Shown: positions 11,241-23,344 of the stretch, one piece after another
How positions within the stretch are numbered: position 1 is the first letter of the stretch
Layout of the letters: each line of letters starts with the position of its first letter
Assembly: GCA_022606425.2 (NCBI GenBank)
Contig: JAHDVF020000167.1
Coordinates: forward strand, 310,001-374,000
Origin: Lepidostoma basale
Taxonomy: Eukaryota > Arthropoda > Insecta > Trichoptera > Lepidostomatidae
Length of the DNA stretch: 64,000 nucleotides
Direction: 5' to 3'
Position numbers and translations under genes: made by a program
The notes under the pieces: generated by a model
The model's input: only the letters and a program-made list of their open reading frames with translations
Databases searched by the model: none
What the model was told of the DNA's origin: nothing

Positions 11241-11844
11241 ATCAATTAGCACGGTACTTAGACAAACAGTAAAATAAAATAATATTAGTTTTTATAGGTC
11301 TACCTCTCGTTTATTTTATTCTCGCGCCATAAGGAAGGAGTTCACCTTCTTGCCTGAAATTCTAATTTGTCCCACCTTATGTTACTGCGGAGTCTGGAGA
11401 GGTCTGCTCTCATAGGAATTAGCAAATTTTACTCAAACGTGCAATTCCAGGGCGGTAAACTGTGACGGTGCAGATTATATAAGCAGTTCTCAGGTGCAAG
11501 ATGCTTCCCAGCATCACAATATGACTCCCGTGGTAGCTCATTCATTACTTTTCAAATATTCAATGATTAAGTCTATATTATTATGGTTTCAAGACAATAT
11601 TTGTAAGGACAGAAAAGAAACAAAATCATGAGACCAATAACACGTTATCACTAATATATATCGATAACAGTATAGACTTATGAATATAAATCAATGTTAA
11701 ACTAAATTTAAACAGAAATAAAGTAATATTTTACAGAATTCAATAAAAAAATTAAATTAATCAAAAGACACTAATGATTAGACACTTGAAAATAAATGAC
11801 ACGAAGAAATGTTGGATATGAATGAACATTGATGAAATGAATGG

Positions 11845-12300
11845 AACACGAAATCGACCAGCGAAATATTTCAAATTACTCGTGTATCATCTTCTCGGCG
11901 AAATATCTCGGTGTGGAATCTGGCCTTCTCCACAACAATCCTCCACTATCTCCTGTCCCTAGACATCCCCTTCAGCCCTCTTTTACGAAATCCACCTATA
12001 TTTTTTTTGGTTTGCAATTTGGTCTCTTTTCGCGTGGCACCCATCTGGACATAATTTTTAGAATTCTGTCACTTGACATTCTTTCTACATGGCCAGTCCA
12101 CCGTAGGCCTTAGAACTTCTTACTTTTATTTCAGGATCAATCAGTTCTTCTGGCTCAACATTTCTTTTGATTTTTTAAGTCCCATCTTACAACACGAGTT
12201 AAAAAAAAATCCTGAGAGTCTTCCTTTCAAAAATTAGGTAGCTTGCTTCCACCTCCTTGCATAATGGACCATATTCTACAGCCATTAGTAACTACCGATT
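11845..12300 (-). mobile_element. LINE-I 3' fragment, degenerate
   Basis: Minus strand: VEYGPLCKEVEASYLIFERK, LRWTGHVERMSSDRILKIMS, RWVPREKRPNCKPKKI, then a remnant of the RDRSQWRTVMKEAK end. Several stops. Confidence 0.75.
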
Positions 12301-13714
12301 AATTATTTGAAAAAAAAAATACTGGAATATTCTCTACTTTCATGACATTTGATATAAATTGAAAATATCAAATAATAACTTGTTGAAATATGTTACATGT
12401 ACCTAACTCAAATAAGAGAATTCGCATTCGCTAGAGATTTGTTTTTTTCTTTATTAGAGTTTGAAACATATCACTCTTTCAAGTCAATTTTTAAATATAT
12501 TTTTTCACTGCTCTTACAATGTGAAACGTGATAAACGCGAAAACAAATATAATACACACAAACTTCTTTTATAACGCGAATTTCAAATAAATTATTTGAT
12601 ATGGAGTTCGAAACCATTGCTCAGGTAACAATGAATGGTCCTTACTTGTTAAATTTACTGCTTAAGTCAATATCAATTTGTAAATCGTGATAAAAGTATT
12701 GTAATAGTACGCGACAAAATAGAGAATCGACGAGGTATTGGCGAATCTCCTGGTTCCACAACATAATTTACTGAACAGCCTTACGCGTTGGGGAGTTATT
12801 TCGAGTTGCCAGCGACAGAGACGCCTACTCCAAAGTGATAATCATCGTGGGGAACATCGAAAGACATATGACATCGAAAGAAGATGTAGAAGGAGTGTAG
12901 GATAGTGTTGATTTTGATTTGTTTTTTTTACGTACAAAGATAATGTGTTTTTTAAGGACAAAACTTGTTATCAAAATTCCGAATTTCCCGAAGAGTTTCC
13001 CTAAACCAAACGTTAAATAATCCCCAGTATCCCGAATTAAGACTTGGCTCGGCAGTCCCGCGGCTTAATCCTTGCCTTGTTTCTAATATAGGTACAACGT
13101 TTAATATGCGCACGTGAGTGCTAACGAATTTCCAGAAGGTGTAACTCGCTTTGGGAACACACCGTTACTCTGTAATATACATAATGTATAATATAAATGT
13201 GTAATGGGTGTGTTCCTACATGTATTGGGGCTTAAAAGACGCAAGATCTTATAGCGGAAATAGTGTCAAGTCGCTTTTGTTCTCATTTTCATAATGAATT
13301 TCTCTTCTAATGATACTTTAAAAAAATTAATTTTTTAAAAAAACCTACCTATTGTATATAATCTTATGTTTTCTCAGACATCTGTCGTTCATGTATTATA
13401 GAAAATAAATTTCGTATATTCTTATCATATTTTTTTTAATATTTTGTTTTAACACCAATTTATTTTGTTTTTTAATCTTACGACAGATATCGCCTGAAGC
13501 GGAGCTTCAATGTGTTGACAAGTTAACAAGTTAAATGACATGTAATGAGACCAATTCCTTTCGTTTCCCTGGTGAAGGTGTGCTGGTACCGAATTTAGTC
13601 GATGGTTTTAAAAATAAAGTGATATAAAAATAAAATATATTTTTCTAAAAATATCACACCTCAAACTGAGAACTTCATACGAAAGATTTATTTTATTATA
13701 ATTATTTAAGTATA
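12301..13714. other. No gene seen
   Basis: Unique AT-rich sequence with a balanced-composition patch at 12720-12900 and 12980-13160. A weak PLE-like hammerhead relic lies near 13495-13515. Confidence 0.55.
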
Positions 13715-14177
13715 AAGTAAACTTGAAACTCCGCCAGAGAATGATCAAATGCTATGTGTGGTCTGTTTTCTTGTACGTATGTGAAACGTGCACCTTGAAA
13801 GTTAACTCAATGAACAGACTGGAAGCATTTGAAATGTGGCTCCATCGCCGAATGCTCAGAGTTCCCTGGGCAGATATGGTTACCAATACCGAAATCCTGA
13901 GGCGAGCTAGGGTTGACAGGGAACTGTTATCAACTATCAAGGTTCGAAAGATCTCACATCTGGGTCATATACTGCGAAGGGAAAAGTACCACCTTCTCCA
14001 ACTGATATTGGAGGGGAAAATTGAGGGACGCCGAGAGCCCGGAAGGAGACAAATGTCCTGGCTGCGAAACGTGAGGGAGTGGACCGGCATCCGAAGTGTG
14101 GAGGAGCTGTTCCAAGCGGCGCAGAACAGGGACAGGTTCGCCGAGGTGATCGCTAACGTTGGGGGGACCCAATAGGG
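13715..14177 (+). mobile_element. LINE-F 3' fragment with open frame
   Basis: A 150-residue frame: IKCYVWSVFLYVCETCTLKV, NRLEAFEMWLHRRMLRVPWA, LRRARVDRELLSTIKVRKIS, HLGHILRREKYHLLQLILEG, GRREPGRRQMSWLRNVREWT, FAEVIANVGGTQ, stop. It is the RT C-terminal tail, which is unusually intact here. Two frames on the opposite strand are shadows. A one-sided EMWLHRRMLRVPW block is typical of such LINE ORFs. Confidence 0.88.
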
Positions 14178-17100
14178 CACTTAAAAAAGAATAAGATAAT
14201 TATTTATTACCGATTTTTAAACTATCCATTCGGATATAACCAATAAAACAAGTATCGATGCAAAAAGTGCTTCAGTGAAATAATCAGTGAAATAATTGGA
14301 GAGCAGTTTTATGGGTGGGTTATTTAGTGATCTTATTGTTGGCTCGTTTTCCATATTAATAACGCCCTAGCAACTTGAAACATTTGAACTTAAATTACTC
14401 AATTGGATAATAATAAAAAAAACGTATTCAGTCCCTAAGTAAATATGTATCTACTTATATTAGCAAGTTAAATATATGAAATATCAAGTCTAAATGAACA
14501 ATTTGACTTCCTAAATATACGAGAATATATAATATTGAAAAAGGTATAACTAAAAGACAAATAAAAATCTGTTTATACTGACGTAAAATGGTATAATACT
14601 TTTGGATTTGAATCAAATTAAACACTGTTTGATTAATAATTTAATCATCAAATTTTATTACGAAATCAAGCGATTAGCAAAAAAAATTTTAACTTTGTGT
14701 TTTTTTATCATAATGATCTATCGGTAGTCTTTATTTTTTTTTTATTAACATATCGTGTTTCTTTCTTATGTTAATCTTAGTACCCTTTTACGCCAAACCA
14801 AATAATAATTTTTCACAAAAGATATTACAAATTCGCTTTTACTTTTTCTCTTTGCACACACTTGCCGATACAGCACCATTCACTGAAGCTCAATGAGGTG
14901 TAATGGTCCTTCAGGGCCATGGATATTGGAGAAATCCAAGTACTGCGGGAGTATGGTAATGCGTATAACAGCTGCTTTATACTATCGAAGACCTGTGTGC
15001 TGCTATGTGCTCCTGGTAGAATTTTTACTAAAATGAAATGTTCATTTAAATTTTACGATGCCTTTATGTTCTAAGTGTAACCGATACCGAAACGTAATAC
15101 AGGGTACATCAAATTATATTGCTAGATGATGTCATATTTTCTTGTTTTATTTTTTTAAATTCACAGATGTTCATATTATCAAATGTCGATATGGTTCGTG
15201 AAAAACGATATGCTGTTTCTTATATAAAACAACCAAATTACATTGATTATTCATGAAATATGAAACATTAATTGACTCTTTGCGATTTTGGCTCCATGAG
15301 TTTTCACATACTGATATGTCGATTCTAATTAACTTTATAATATTTAATAATAAATTAAAACAGTGAGCATTCGAGATACTGTAAAAAAAATAACACATTA
15401 TTATTGGAAAAAATATAACAATCTTTTTTTTGGGAAATAAGAAAATAATTATTTTATTTATATGTGTAGAACTTTGTACTATATCATTTTTAATTTAGCA
15501 TTTACGTTCTAGTTTTATACGATAAAATTCTTCTATTTATTCACTCTAATTTAAGTTATTCATTGGCCACATTCAAACATTGAAACATACATCGCATTAA
15601 ACCTTAAAAACATGCAGCTAATGTTTTCTGTATTTTTGGCTTTAAATAAACCGGCATTTGTTATTCATTTCATGCGTTTTTTGGCAAAACAGGTATCATT
15701 ATCTGGTAGAAATTACTTTGATAAAGTTACTTTGAGGATATTCGACAAGGCTCATCTCGTTTTTGTCTACCCGAAACCCGTTTTAATAATATGTTAATCA
15801 TTCCCACATTTTACATAATCCTGAACATGCAAGCCAAAAACTTTTTAATGCCTTTTGTTTGGTTTTTTTCCGTTGTGTTGTGAAGGGATCACGGTATTAT
15901 TTCGTCTCGTACCCCGAGGCACGTACAATACCCGGGAAATTCAATTTTAGTTTCGGCATCACAAAAAAATCATCATTATTTTGTTCTTTTGATAGTGTCT
16001 CGTTAGATCCTCCCGAATTCGGAGATCACTCTAGTAAATACTTTCTCACCGTGGCGATTTCTTGGGAAGTGTTACTGGATTGGTTTTCGGTTGGCTTCTC
16101 TAGGGATTTTCTGTAGACCTAATCTTCCCTTAGCTAGTGGGTCTCGACTTGGTGGCGCCTAAGATACGCCATACGCCCTCTCCCTGTCTGCTATGACATC
16201 TCCTGATGGTAACGTCAGTGATCACAGTGATTACATTGGATGTCACGGGATCACGCGGACCACTCTTGAACCCAGAAAGTCGGACTTTTTGGAAGTCTTG
16301 CTTTTGTCATGCAAGGTTATGTTTACATGGTACATAATTTCCAGCAGGGCGTGTCCTTCTGTGGCACTTCCAGTCATTCGAGTCCATTATTTTTCTTACA
16401 ATTAAATCCGTTCTTGAATTATTTTCAAATGTTACACACTATGCTTATGTAACAAAAAAAAATTCAATCAGCAATGTTTTTGAATAATTTATAGTACGTT
16501 CGTTAATGTGGCATGACACAGAGCAACTTCTGAGTAGAATTGAAAAACTGACTCTGACAAAGTATTTGATAGTGTGTGGAGTTTGTTTATCCTCGGCAGT
16601 TCCTGATTCTCTGATACCATCGCCGCGACAAAACCTGCGGCAACTCTGCTTTATATAAACCTTGTTTGCTCTAAATGCAAAAGGGTTAAAGCAGGAAAGT
16701 TCTCACATAGATAGATGCAAATATGTGGCTTTGCATCGCGTTAGTTAGCTTTGATATATACCCGGTCGGGGGCCACCTCCTCGTTTGTGTAAAACCCTGG
16801 TACATGGTTTGTTTTATGGGTATTATACCTTGGGTAGATAATAGCATTTCTAACCTCAAAAGCTCGTTTTTCATAAAGCTCCGTCGAAAATTTGCTTTAT
16901 AACATTTGCTACTTTTTCGCTAAATCGTTCTCACCTACATACATTATTATATGTATCAAGCTCCAGTTTCATTATTAAAAAATGAAATTCTTTTAAAAAG
17001 TAATGATACTTTGAATAAGAAAACGGTTTGAAAATTTTTCATTCGTAAGTTTAAATGAAAATTCATGAGATGACGGAAAAGTTTGTCCAGATGAATGCAC

Positions 17101-18214
17101 CCAGACCGGCATCAGATCACTTATCTCCCAGCACTAGCGATTACTTCTAATCACCATAATGAGATATTTCTTTCGGGCGATTAATTCAAAGTAAAACTTT
17201 AGAGTTTCGAGCTTAGGTAAGCACTTACTTCGCCAGAATGCGGGTACTGATGGACCAATTTGGTATCTATGCCGTCCGTACTAGGAAGGAGAATATCTCG
17301 CAGTTCCTAAGTTTTCGGCACCCACCTCTCGCTCGAGCATCTGAAACACCCTGTGCTCCTGGTTTACTTAAAATAATTTAACTTAATAGACTGGTGATTT
17401 ATCCAATATTATGAACTCAATAGAATTCGCAGTTTTAGTTAGCAATAAGCCCTTGTGCTTGCAATTATCCCGAGCGGAATTTAAATTGGAAAGTTCTCGC
17501 TTTATTATGTATTTAAACAATATTGATGCTAGAGCTGTCTCAAAGATTATTCATAAAACATTCGTAATAATTGAAATGATGGGTAAATGTTTTATCTAGA
17601 AGCTTGGGGATTCGTTCATTTATCTCACAATCAGGTCTGAGTACATCTTTCACCGAAACTGACAATAGAACGATCAGGCTCTGATAAAGTTGCCAATCTG
17701 CCCCTTAACTCTGGCTAGCTTAGGCAACAACACTTTACACACCCACGTGCTGTGCGCTCTCCGTAAAGAAATAATGATCGCCCGTCTACGGCGCGCTAAA
17801 CCGAAAATCGCCGGCTAAATTATTTTATAGCCTTCCACTCCTCTCCTGCATAGCGCCCTGGTGCCGTAAGCCCGGCCACTATCGTGGAGTATACGGTGAA
17901 GAGGTAACTCTTTGTTTCGCCCGTACGTTTATTATTATCAGCGAGCGTCTAACTAACGCTCTTTCACCGAACGCCTCTTCGGTTGGCAATGTATCTAACT
18001 TACGGGGGAGACGCTGAATTTAGGGTCCTGTGGAGAGGACTCGGCGGTTGCTATGAATGAAGGGAACCCCAAATTATACAATATACCGGGTCTGCACCTA
18101 AATTCCATTACATTATCCTTAGCAAAGTGTATAATGCCACGGTTATTATTCCAAAATCATTATATTAAGCACAACTAAAAATTTTAAGAAAAACATTCAT
18201 TATATGAAAATTAT
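14178..18214. other. Long stretch without a supported gene
   Basis: Contains a GC-richer block at 15880-16400 with several overlapping frames (see findings) and another at 17620-18060. No conserved motifs, ribozyme modules or LINE tails were recognised. Probably intronic sequence. Confidence 0.55.
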
Positions 18215-18560
18215 TAATGATTGCGTATAAAAACAAGCGAAACATGTCTTTCACATAAAAAAATAAAACTTCTAGAAAACAGAGGTTTTTATTAATTTAT
18301 TATTTAATATGGACTTTTACATCTTGTTCAAGAAACAATGTTAAAATTTTGTTTTTGTTTCTTGGAACAATGATGTAAAACTCGATATTAAATAATTAAT
18401 ACGAATGCGAACTTATGTTTTCTTGTATTATAGTTGTATTATATTTTATAGAAACGATATGTTTCGCCTTTCAAAAGCGTTATGAAAATTTATCTGTAAC
18501 ATTTTATAATGCCTTAGAACTTCTAGAAAACAGACGTTTTCAATCGTGATGTGAAAACTA
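18215..18560. mobile_element. Family B inverted repeat (cttctagaaaac element)
   Basis: Plus arm (18215-18345): GCGAAACATGTCTTTCACAT, aaacttctagaaaacag, atttaatatggacttttaca. Minus arm (18350-18490): the same order inverted, with GGCGAAACATATCG. A third partial plus copy lies at 18515-18560. The GCGAAACAU segment resembles the 3' half of a hammerhead; the CUGA half is decayed. Confidence 0.72.
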
Positions 18561-18566
18561 CTAAAT

Positions 18567-18852
18567 GTTGTTAACTCTTTAATTAAAACATTGCTATAGA
18601 ATATCATAATCGATTTTATTTCTCTTGAAATTGTCGCGACAGATGTTTCGCAAAGCAATGTTAGCATCATCAGGTGTTACAAACTGTTAAAACTAAAGAT
18701 AATCATAATGATGCTCACATTGGTTAGCGAAACAGCTGTCGCAATAATTTTTAAAATAAATAAAATCAGTTGTGATATTCTATAACAGTGTTTTAAATAA
18801 ACAGTTAATAATATTATAATATAAATGGGTTTCCGCCAAAACAATGGATTAT
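18567..18852. mobile_element. Inverted-pair hammerhead element, family C, copy 1
   Basis: Flanked by the 9-bp repeat ctactaaat (18558-18566 and 18853-18861). The left arm (minus) holds CACCUGAUGAUGC...GCGAAACAUCUGU. The right arm (plus) holds AUAAUGAUGCUC...AGCGAAACAGCUGU. Its right end carries an extra unpaired segment, tttccgccaaaacaatgga, shared with copy 2. No protein is encoded. Confidence 0.83.
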
Positions 18853-18861
18853 CTACTAAAT

Positions 18862-20474
18862 TTGGACGAAATAATTAAAACAATGTTTAAATGTGGTTTA
18901 TTTTTATCGTTTTGAATGTGTTGGTATTATTTTATGCTCCAATACTACTTCTTTTGAAATCTTTGTTTTATTCACATTTTATTTAACTGATTTCTATTTA
19001 AAATATTGAAAAGAGGACTTTATTAATCGAAAAATTTCGGACTACTTTTGAATACGAAATAAAATGTTCATATAACATCAAATTTTACTGAATAATATTA
19101 TAATAACGAGTCACATCCTCGTGAACATAATAAATGCATCAATAAGAACCCCCTGTATTCACCTATTTTATAAGGATATGAATAAATTGCTTGGAATCAT
19201 TTGAAAGAAGCAAAGAAATAAAAATATTTTCTTCCTCCCAGGCGCGCAAGGAGAGAGAGGAGGTAACTTTTCACCGCGTCCTCGGTAACTATACCGTAGA
19301 TGTAAGGCACCATTACGTCTCTTTATATTTTCTTCGAAATAAAATAATAGTATACATGCATGCGAAAGACTAGAATAAAGAATGAAAGGGAAAAGAGAAA
19401 ACAAACGAGATACAAAATCTGTCTCGCTCTCCTCCGAATCACCCGACAAAATCTTTTCAATTGAGAGACTCTTACGGGGTATCTCGAGAGCCGGGAGACA
19501 GCGAAAAATGTCAACTTTCCAGTGCCAGCGGAAAACCTTCCTTGTGTGTTCTGCGCGCCGGGCACACTCTTCCGTGATTCGGCGACAATTTCTTACAGGG
19601 TAGCAGATAAAGTAAGAGGTTTCTCCACCAACTCATTGGTCTGTATATCTCTCTCGGTAGATTCAATACGATGTTTTCTTTCATACATGTTAATGAAATC
19701 AGTCGTTTTCTTGGATACATCAAATTATAATGCACTTTCACATTACTTGAATATATCAAATTAGGTACAAACGTTTGTATATATTTTTCGCTTAATTAAA
19801 ATGAGTATTATTTTAATTTTATTAAAATTAAAGACACGGTGTGACATGCAATTAAATATCCGAATACAATTTTGTTTAACTCCATTTAAAACAATGATTA
19901 ATTATTCATTTAAGTTATGTGGATTATATTAATCGACAAACAGGTTTTGGTCGTAAAATATCATTGTGTTAATGAAATACCATATATAATACTTAAAAAA
20001 ACTTATGAATTAAGTTTTAATACCACTTTGTTTTGTTTTTATTAACTATATCACCGCTGCGTCCTATAACAGCTTCGGATAAGCGGTGGGTAACCTATTA
20101 TGTCTTTATTTAACTGGAAGTTTGTTCTTTTATATGTGTATTAACAATCACTGTATGTTACCCTACAATAAATATCTTCGCCCGGGAAACTTATCTTAAC
20201 CATTTCACCAAATTTGACTTTAAACGCAGCGACTCCAGGCTAACAAAGTTAGGTTTTTACGCTGATAAAACTCCGTTAGCAACAAAACCGTTATGTAATG
20301 TTTATAAAACTAGAGTGCTACAATTTCACATCACAAAGTTAAGAACTTTCGTGAATGGTTTCTTCTAGCATGTATGGCATATGAATTCTATTTAAATTGT
20401 AAATGTAATTTATTTACTTTCAATGGCTTTACAGTTCTTAAAGTGTTTTAACGTCTTTGATGATTTTATTGTAT
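18862..20474. other. No gene seen
   Basis: AT-rich apart from 19210-19620, where six short frames overlap on both strands without recognisable domains. A possible decayed PLE-like end lies at 20020-20095. Confidence 0.55.
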
Positions 20475-21060
20475 TGTATTCCAAGCTCCTTGATCCTACG
20501 ACCTTTGCTCACAGCATTCCGTTTTGCCCAACGTATCCAGATCAGTAAAAACATTATATAACTTACTTATTTCCTATGGCCATACAACTCTTAAAGAGTT
20601 TTAGCCTCCTTGATGATTTTATTCCAAGCTTCTAGATATTGTACCCTTTGCTCCCAGCACTCCGATTCGCCCAATCTAGCCAGATCAGCCAGAACATTAG
20701 GCGCTGTCTAAGCCTTCCTAGAGGTCTTACTCCAGTCGGTCTAGACGCGTACAGGGTCCTGATTGCTTTGGTCTTTTCGGCTCGGCATACGTGCCGAATC
20801 CATGCTAGGCGACCGGTTCTCACGGTGCTCGTTATAAGGGGCTGCTGGGTCTTCGTACGGATCTCTTGGTTGGTCCAATGACTTCAAGTTCCCGCAACAA
20901 CACCGGGTCTGGGTCCCAGAATCATTCTAAGTATCCTATTCTCAAACCAGTAGATTCTTTGGTGTTCTTTTAGAGTTATTGTCCATGACTCAGAACCATA
21001 TGTCACCACTGGCTTGATGATGGTGTTATAAATACGCAGCTAAGCGCTGTCTAGGCCTTC
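20475..21060 (-). mobile_element. LINE-E 3' fragment
   Basis: Minus strand: RIYNTIIKPVVTYGSESWT, ITLKEHQRIYWFENRILRMI, LGPRPG, a shift, then VRTGRLAWIRHVCRAEKTKA, IRTLYASRPTGVRPLGRLRQ, LIWLDWANRSAGSKGYNI. A duplicated 3' segment lies at 20475-20555. A third trace of the internal GRPLG block occurs at 21045-21095. Confidence 0.83.
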
Positions 21061-21099
21061 CTAGAGGTCTTACTCCGGTAGGTCATGATGCGTACAGGT

Positions 21100-22309
21100 C
21101 ATTTTATCACACGTAAATATAATAATATAAATGTATAATGGTTGTATTCACATTCGTTTGATGTGAATGTGAATATACTCGTATTCATTATAAATGTGTA
21201 TTATTTACGTGTTTCGTATTAGTAATAAGTGTTATCTCTTCTGCCATATTGAAACCATGTGTCTATGTCATCTTGCGAGTTTTCAATAAACAGTAAATAA
21301 CCCGCGCAGGGCGACAGGGCTCCGGGCAGCGGTGGACGCGTTTGCGGCGGCCAGCGCCATATCGGCGGGGCCCGGTCACCGCAAGCCTAAGCCGATTCCA
21401 GTATCAGCGCGCCCGCGAGCCGTCGACTTTTTGTCAAAACAAATCTCGCTTTACGCGAAAGGGCTTGTCTCGCGATTTCCCGCCGCGTTTTAAGCCCCCC
21501 ATTTTATTAACTCGATAGTTAGGTACGTGTCAGGGGTGTATTTATATTATTTTGAAGAAAAAAAAAAAGAAACTTGTTTTAAAATTATTTTGATTTGTTA
21601 CAAATAGATTTTCAATACATGTTAGCAGATTTTCTTTCTAAAGTAATTAATAAAATACTCTTTTTTTAATCAATTCCAGAAGCGAAAATAATATAAACCT
21701 TTTTTTTTATATAGATACAAAAAAATATTATCCAATGAATTGTGAATTAAGAAATTAAAAATAAAGAAAAACATATATCTTCAAATGGTAAAATGATAAA
21801 TTGTGCCTATACGGGATCAAACAATATTCTTGTCATGGTATTATTTAATAAATATTTTTTATTTATTTATCATTTCATACATTATAAAAGCAATTAAGTT
21901 TAAAAAATATATTTAAAATTTTTTTTTTAATATGATGATATATTATATTTGAAGTGCTTATAGATTTAAAAACACACACCTCGATTTCGCTTTAACCGGA
22001 GCTTCAACAAGATATCAAAACAAACTGAGAGTACAGAATTTTAAAATATTTGACTGTGTAAAATATATTTACACACAAACACAGTTTTATTTACGAGTAC
22101 CTACTTATTTATTAATGTATTTTGTTGCATAAACAAAAAAAACAGAACAGAGAACGTCACTATTTTTCAATGTAGTCTTTATCATTAAAATGACCAGTTT
22201 CTGTTATACTTAACAACAAACAAAAAATAATGAATTGATTTTACAAAAATAAATATCGAAGGTACATACTACCGATTAAATATCTATTTTTTTGATACAA
22301 ATAATTGCG
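21100..22309. other. No gene seen
   Basis: A GC-rich patch at 21300-21510 (CpG-containing) is followed by very AT-rich sequence. Only the PLE relic at 21985 is recognisable. Confidence 0.55.
21985..22030 (-). repeat. Degenerate PLE-1 hammerhead relic
   Basis: The minus strand UUGAAGCUCCGGUUAAAGCGAAAUCGAGGUG resembles the PLE-1 motif with decayed stem II. A similar, weaker trace lies at 13495-13515. Confidence 0.5.
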
Positions 22310-22505
22310 TAGATTTTCACGGTTGGTAGTAAATCCATGTAACTCATATTTTTGGACCGATGGCGACGTTTCGGAGATCGTTGCAGTCTCCATCTTCTGG
22401 CCACCCTTCATAACCACCCTTAAGACGGAGACTGCAACAATCTTCGAAACGTCGGTCCAGAAAGACGAGTTATACGGATTTTACCAAGATCCCAAAAACA
22501 TACGG
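22310..22505. mobile_element. Inverted-pair hammerhead element, family D
   Basis: Left motif (22362-22402, minus): GGC, CAGAAGA, U, GGAGA-stem-UCUCC, GAA, ACGU, C, GCC, with GGC/GCC as stem I. Right motif (22420-22455, plus): AAGACGGAGACUGCAAC, AAUCUUC, GAA, ACGU, C, GGUCC. Arms extend through the gagtta..ggatttt..accaa block on both sides. The open frame across it (ETATIFETSV) is a by-product. Confidence 0.78.
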
Positions 22506-22519
22506 TATACCTACTTCAT

Positions 22520-23054
22520 TTACTGAAAATTAAAAAATATGTATTTTTGTTAATACCGTGTTAGCATTTTTGTAACATTCTCATGAAATTCCCACTACGC
22601 CCCTGAATTAAGTTGGAACGCATTTTTTTTACATTTATTTTGGTCCGCGCTTTTGGGAGCTTTCCCCGCACGGGATGAGCCGGTGATTGTGTGAATTTAT
22701 CTCCTTGCATTAAAGCGACCGCGGCGGTTTGGACTATGCGATATTAAATGAACGAGAAATGCGCCGGAGGTTTGTCGTTTTGTGATCGCTTATGCCCGGA
22801 GAGGAATGAAATGTTCAATCCCGTGGGCGTGGCGGCACTATCTTACCAGGACCCTGGATTCCAGTGGACATAATTTAAATTAATAATAAAATGGGACGAA
22901 TGCTTTTGTACGTCGACTCTAATGATTTAAAACTCATTTTTTAAATGTCAGTTTGCTTGGCCCTGCAAGTATACAATCGGTCATCATACGTGATTCAAAT
23001 TGATTCTATTATAATTTTCACTTCGTTATCTACCAGTTTTGGCATTATACAAGA
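22520..23054. other. No gene seen
   Basis: The GC-rich segment 22640-22860 has no supported coding frame and no second copy in the window. Confidence 0.55.
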
Positions 23055-23293
23055 ACAAGTTATTTCCCCACAGGGGTAGGCAGAGAGAATGGACTGCCAA
23101 ACTACTCTACCCTGGCACACCTCTCTAGCTTCCGCCATATTTATGCAGCGAATCATACACACATGTAGATTCTTCCGACTTCTAACATGACCTGCCTTTA
23201 AAATTTGATTAATTTGGTCATGCCATGTTTTCCTCGGTCTGCCTCGACTCTGTACTCCATTTACATCATTAAAGTATATTTTCTTAACCATTA
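23055..23293 (-). mobile_element. LINE-A 3' fragment ending at a palindrome
   Basis: The minus strand encodes MVKKIYFNDVNGVQSRGRPR, KTWHDQINQILKAGHVRSRKN, and AEAREVCQGRVVWQSILSAYPCGE in one open frame. Its 5' limit coincides with a near-perfect hairpin at 23287-23344, described separately. Confidence 0.85.
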
Positions 23294-23344
23294 TCGAAGA
23301 TACCAGATGGCAGCTCGCTGCCATCTGGTATCTTCAATAATGGT
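23287..23344. repeat. Near-perfect 58-bp hairpin
   Basis: Arms 23287-23313 and 23318-23344 (27 bases, one mismatch; the inner 18 are perfect), loop ctcg. The outer 8 bases of the left arm are LINE-A sequence (accattat), so the hairpin overlaps the truncated LINE end. Confidence 0.9.

Noticed and set aside
19168..19764. Cluster of six overlapping short frames on both strands
   Set aside because: No recognisable motif, no conserved splice context, and the frames overlap on both strands, as expected by chance in a GC-richer patch.
22305..22526. 73-residue frame containing ETATIFETSV
   Set aside because: It is a translation through the inverted hammerhead element; the apparent conservation of this peptide reflects RNA structure, not protein.
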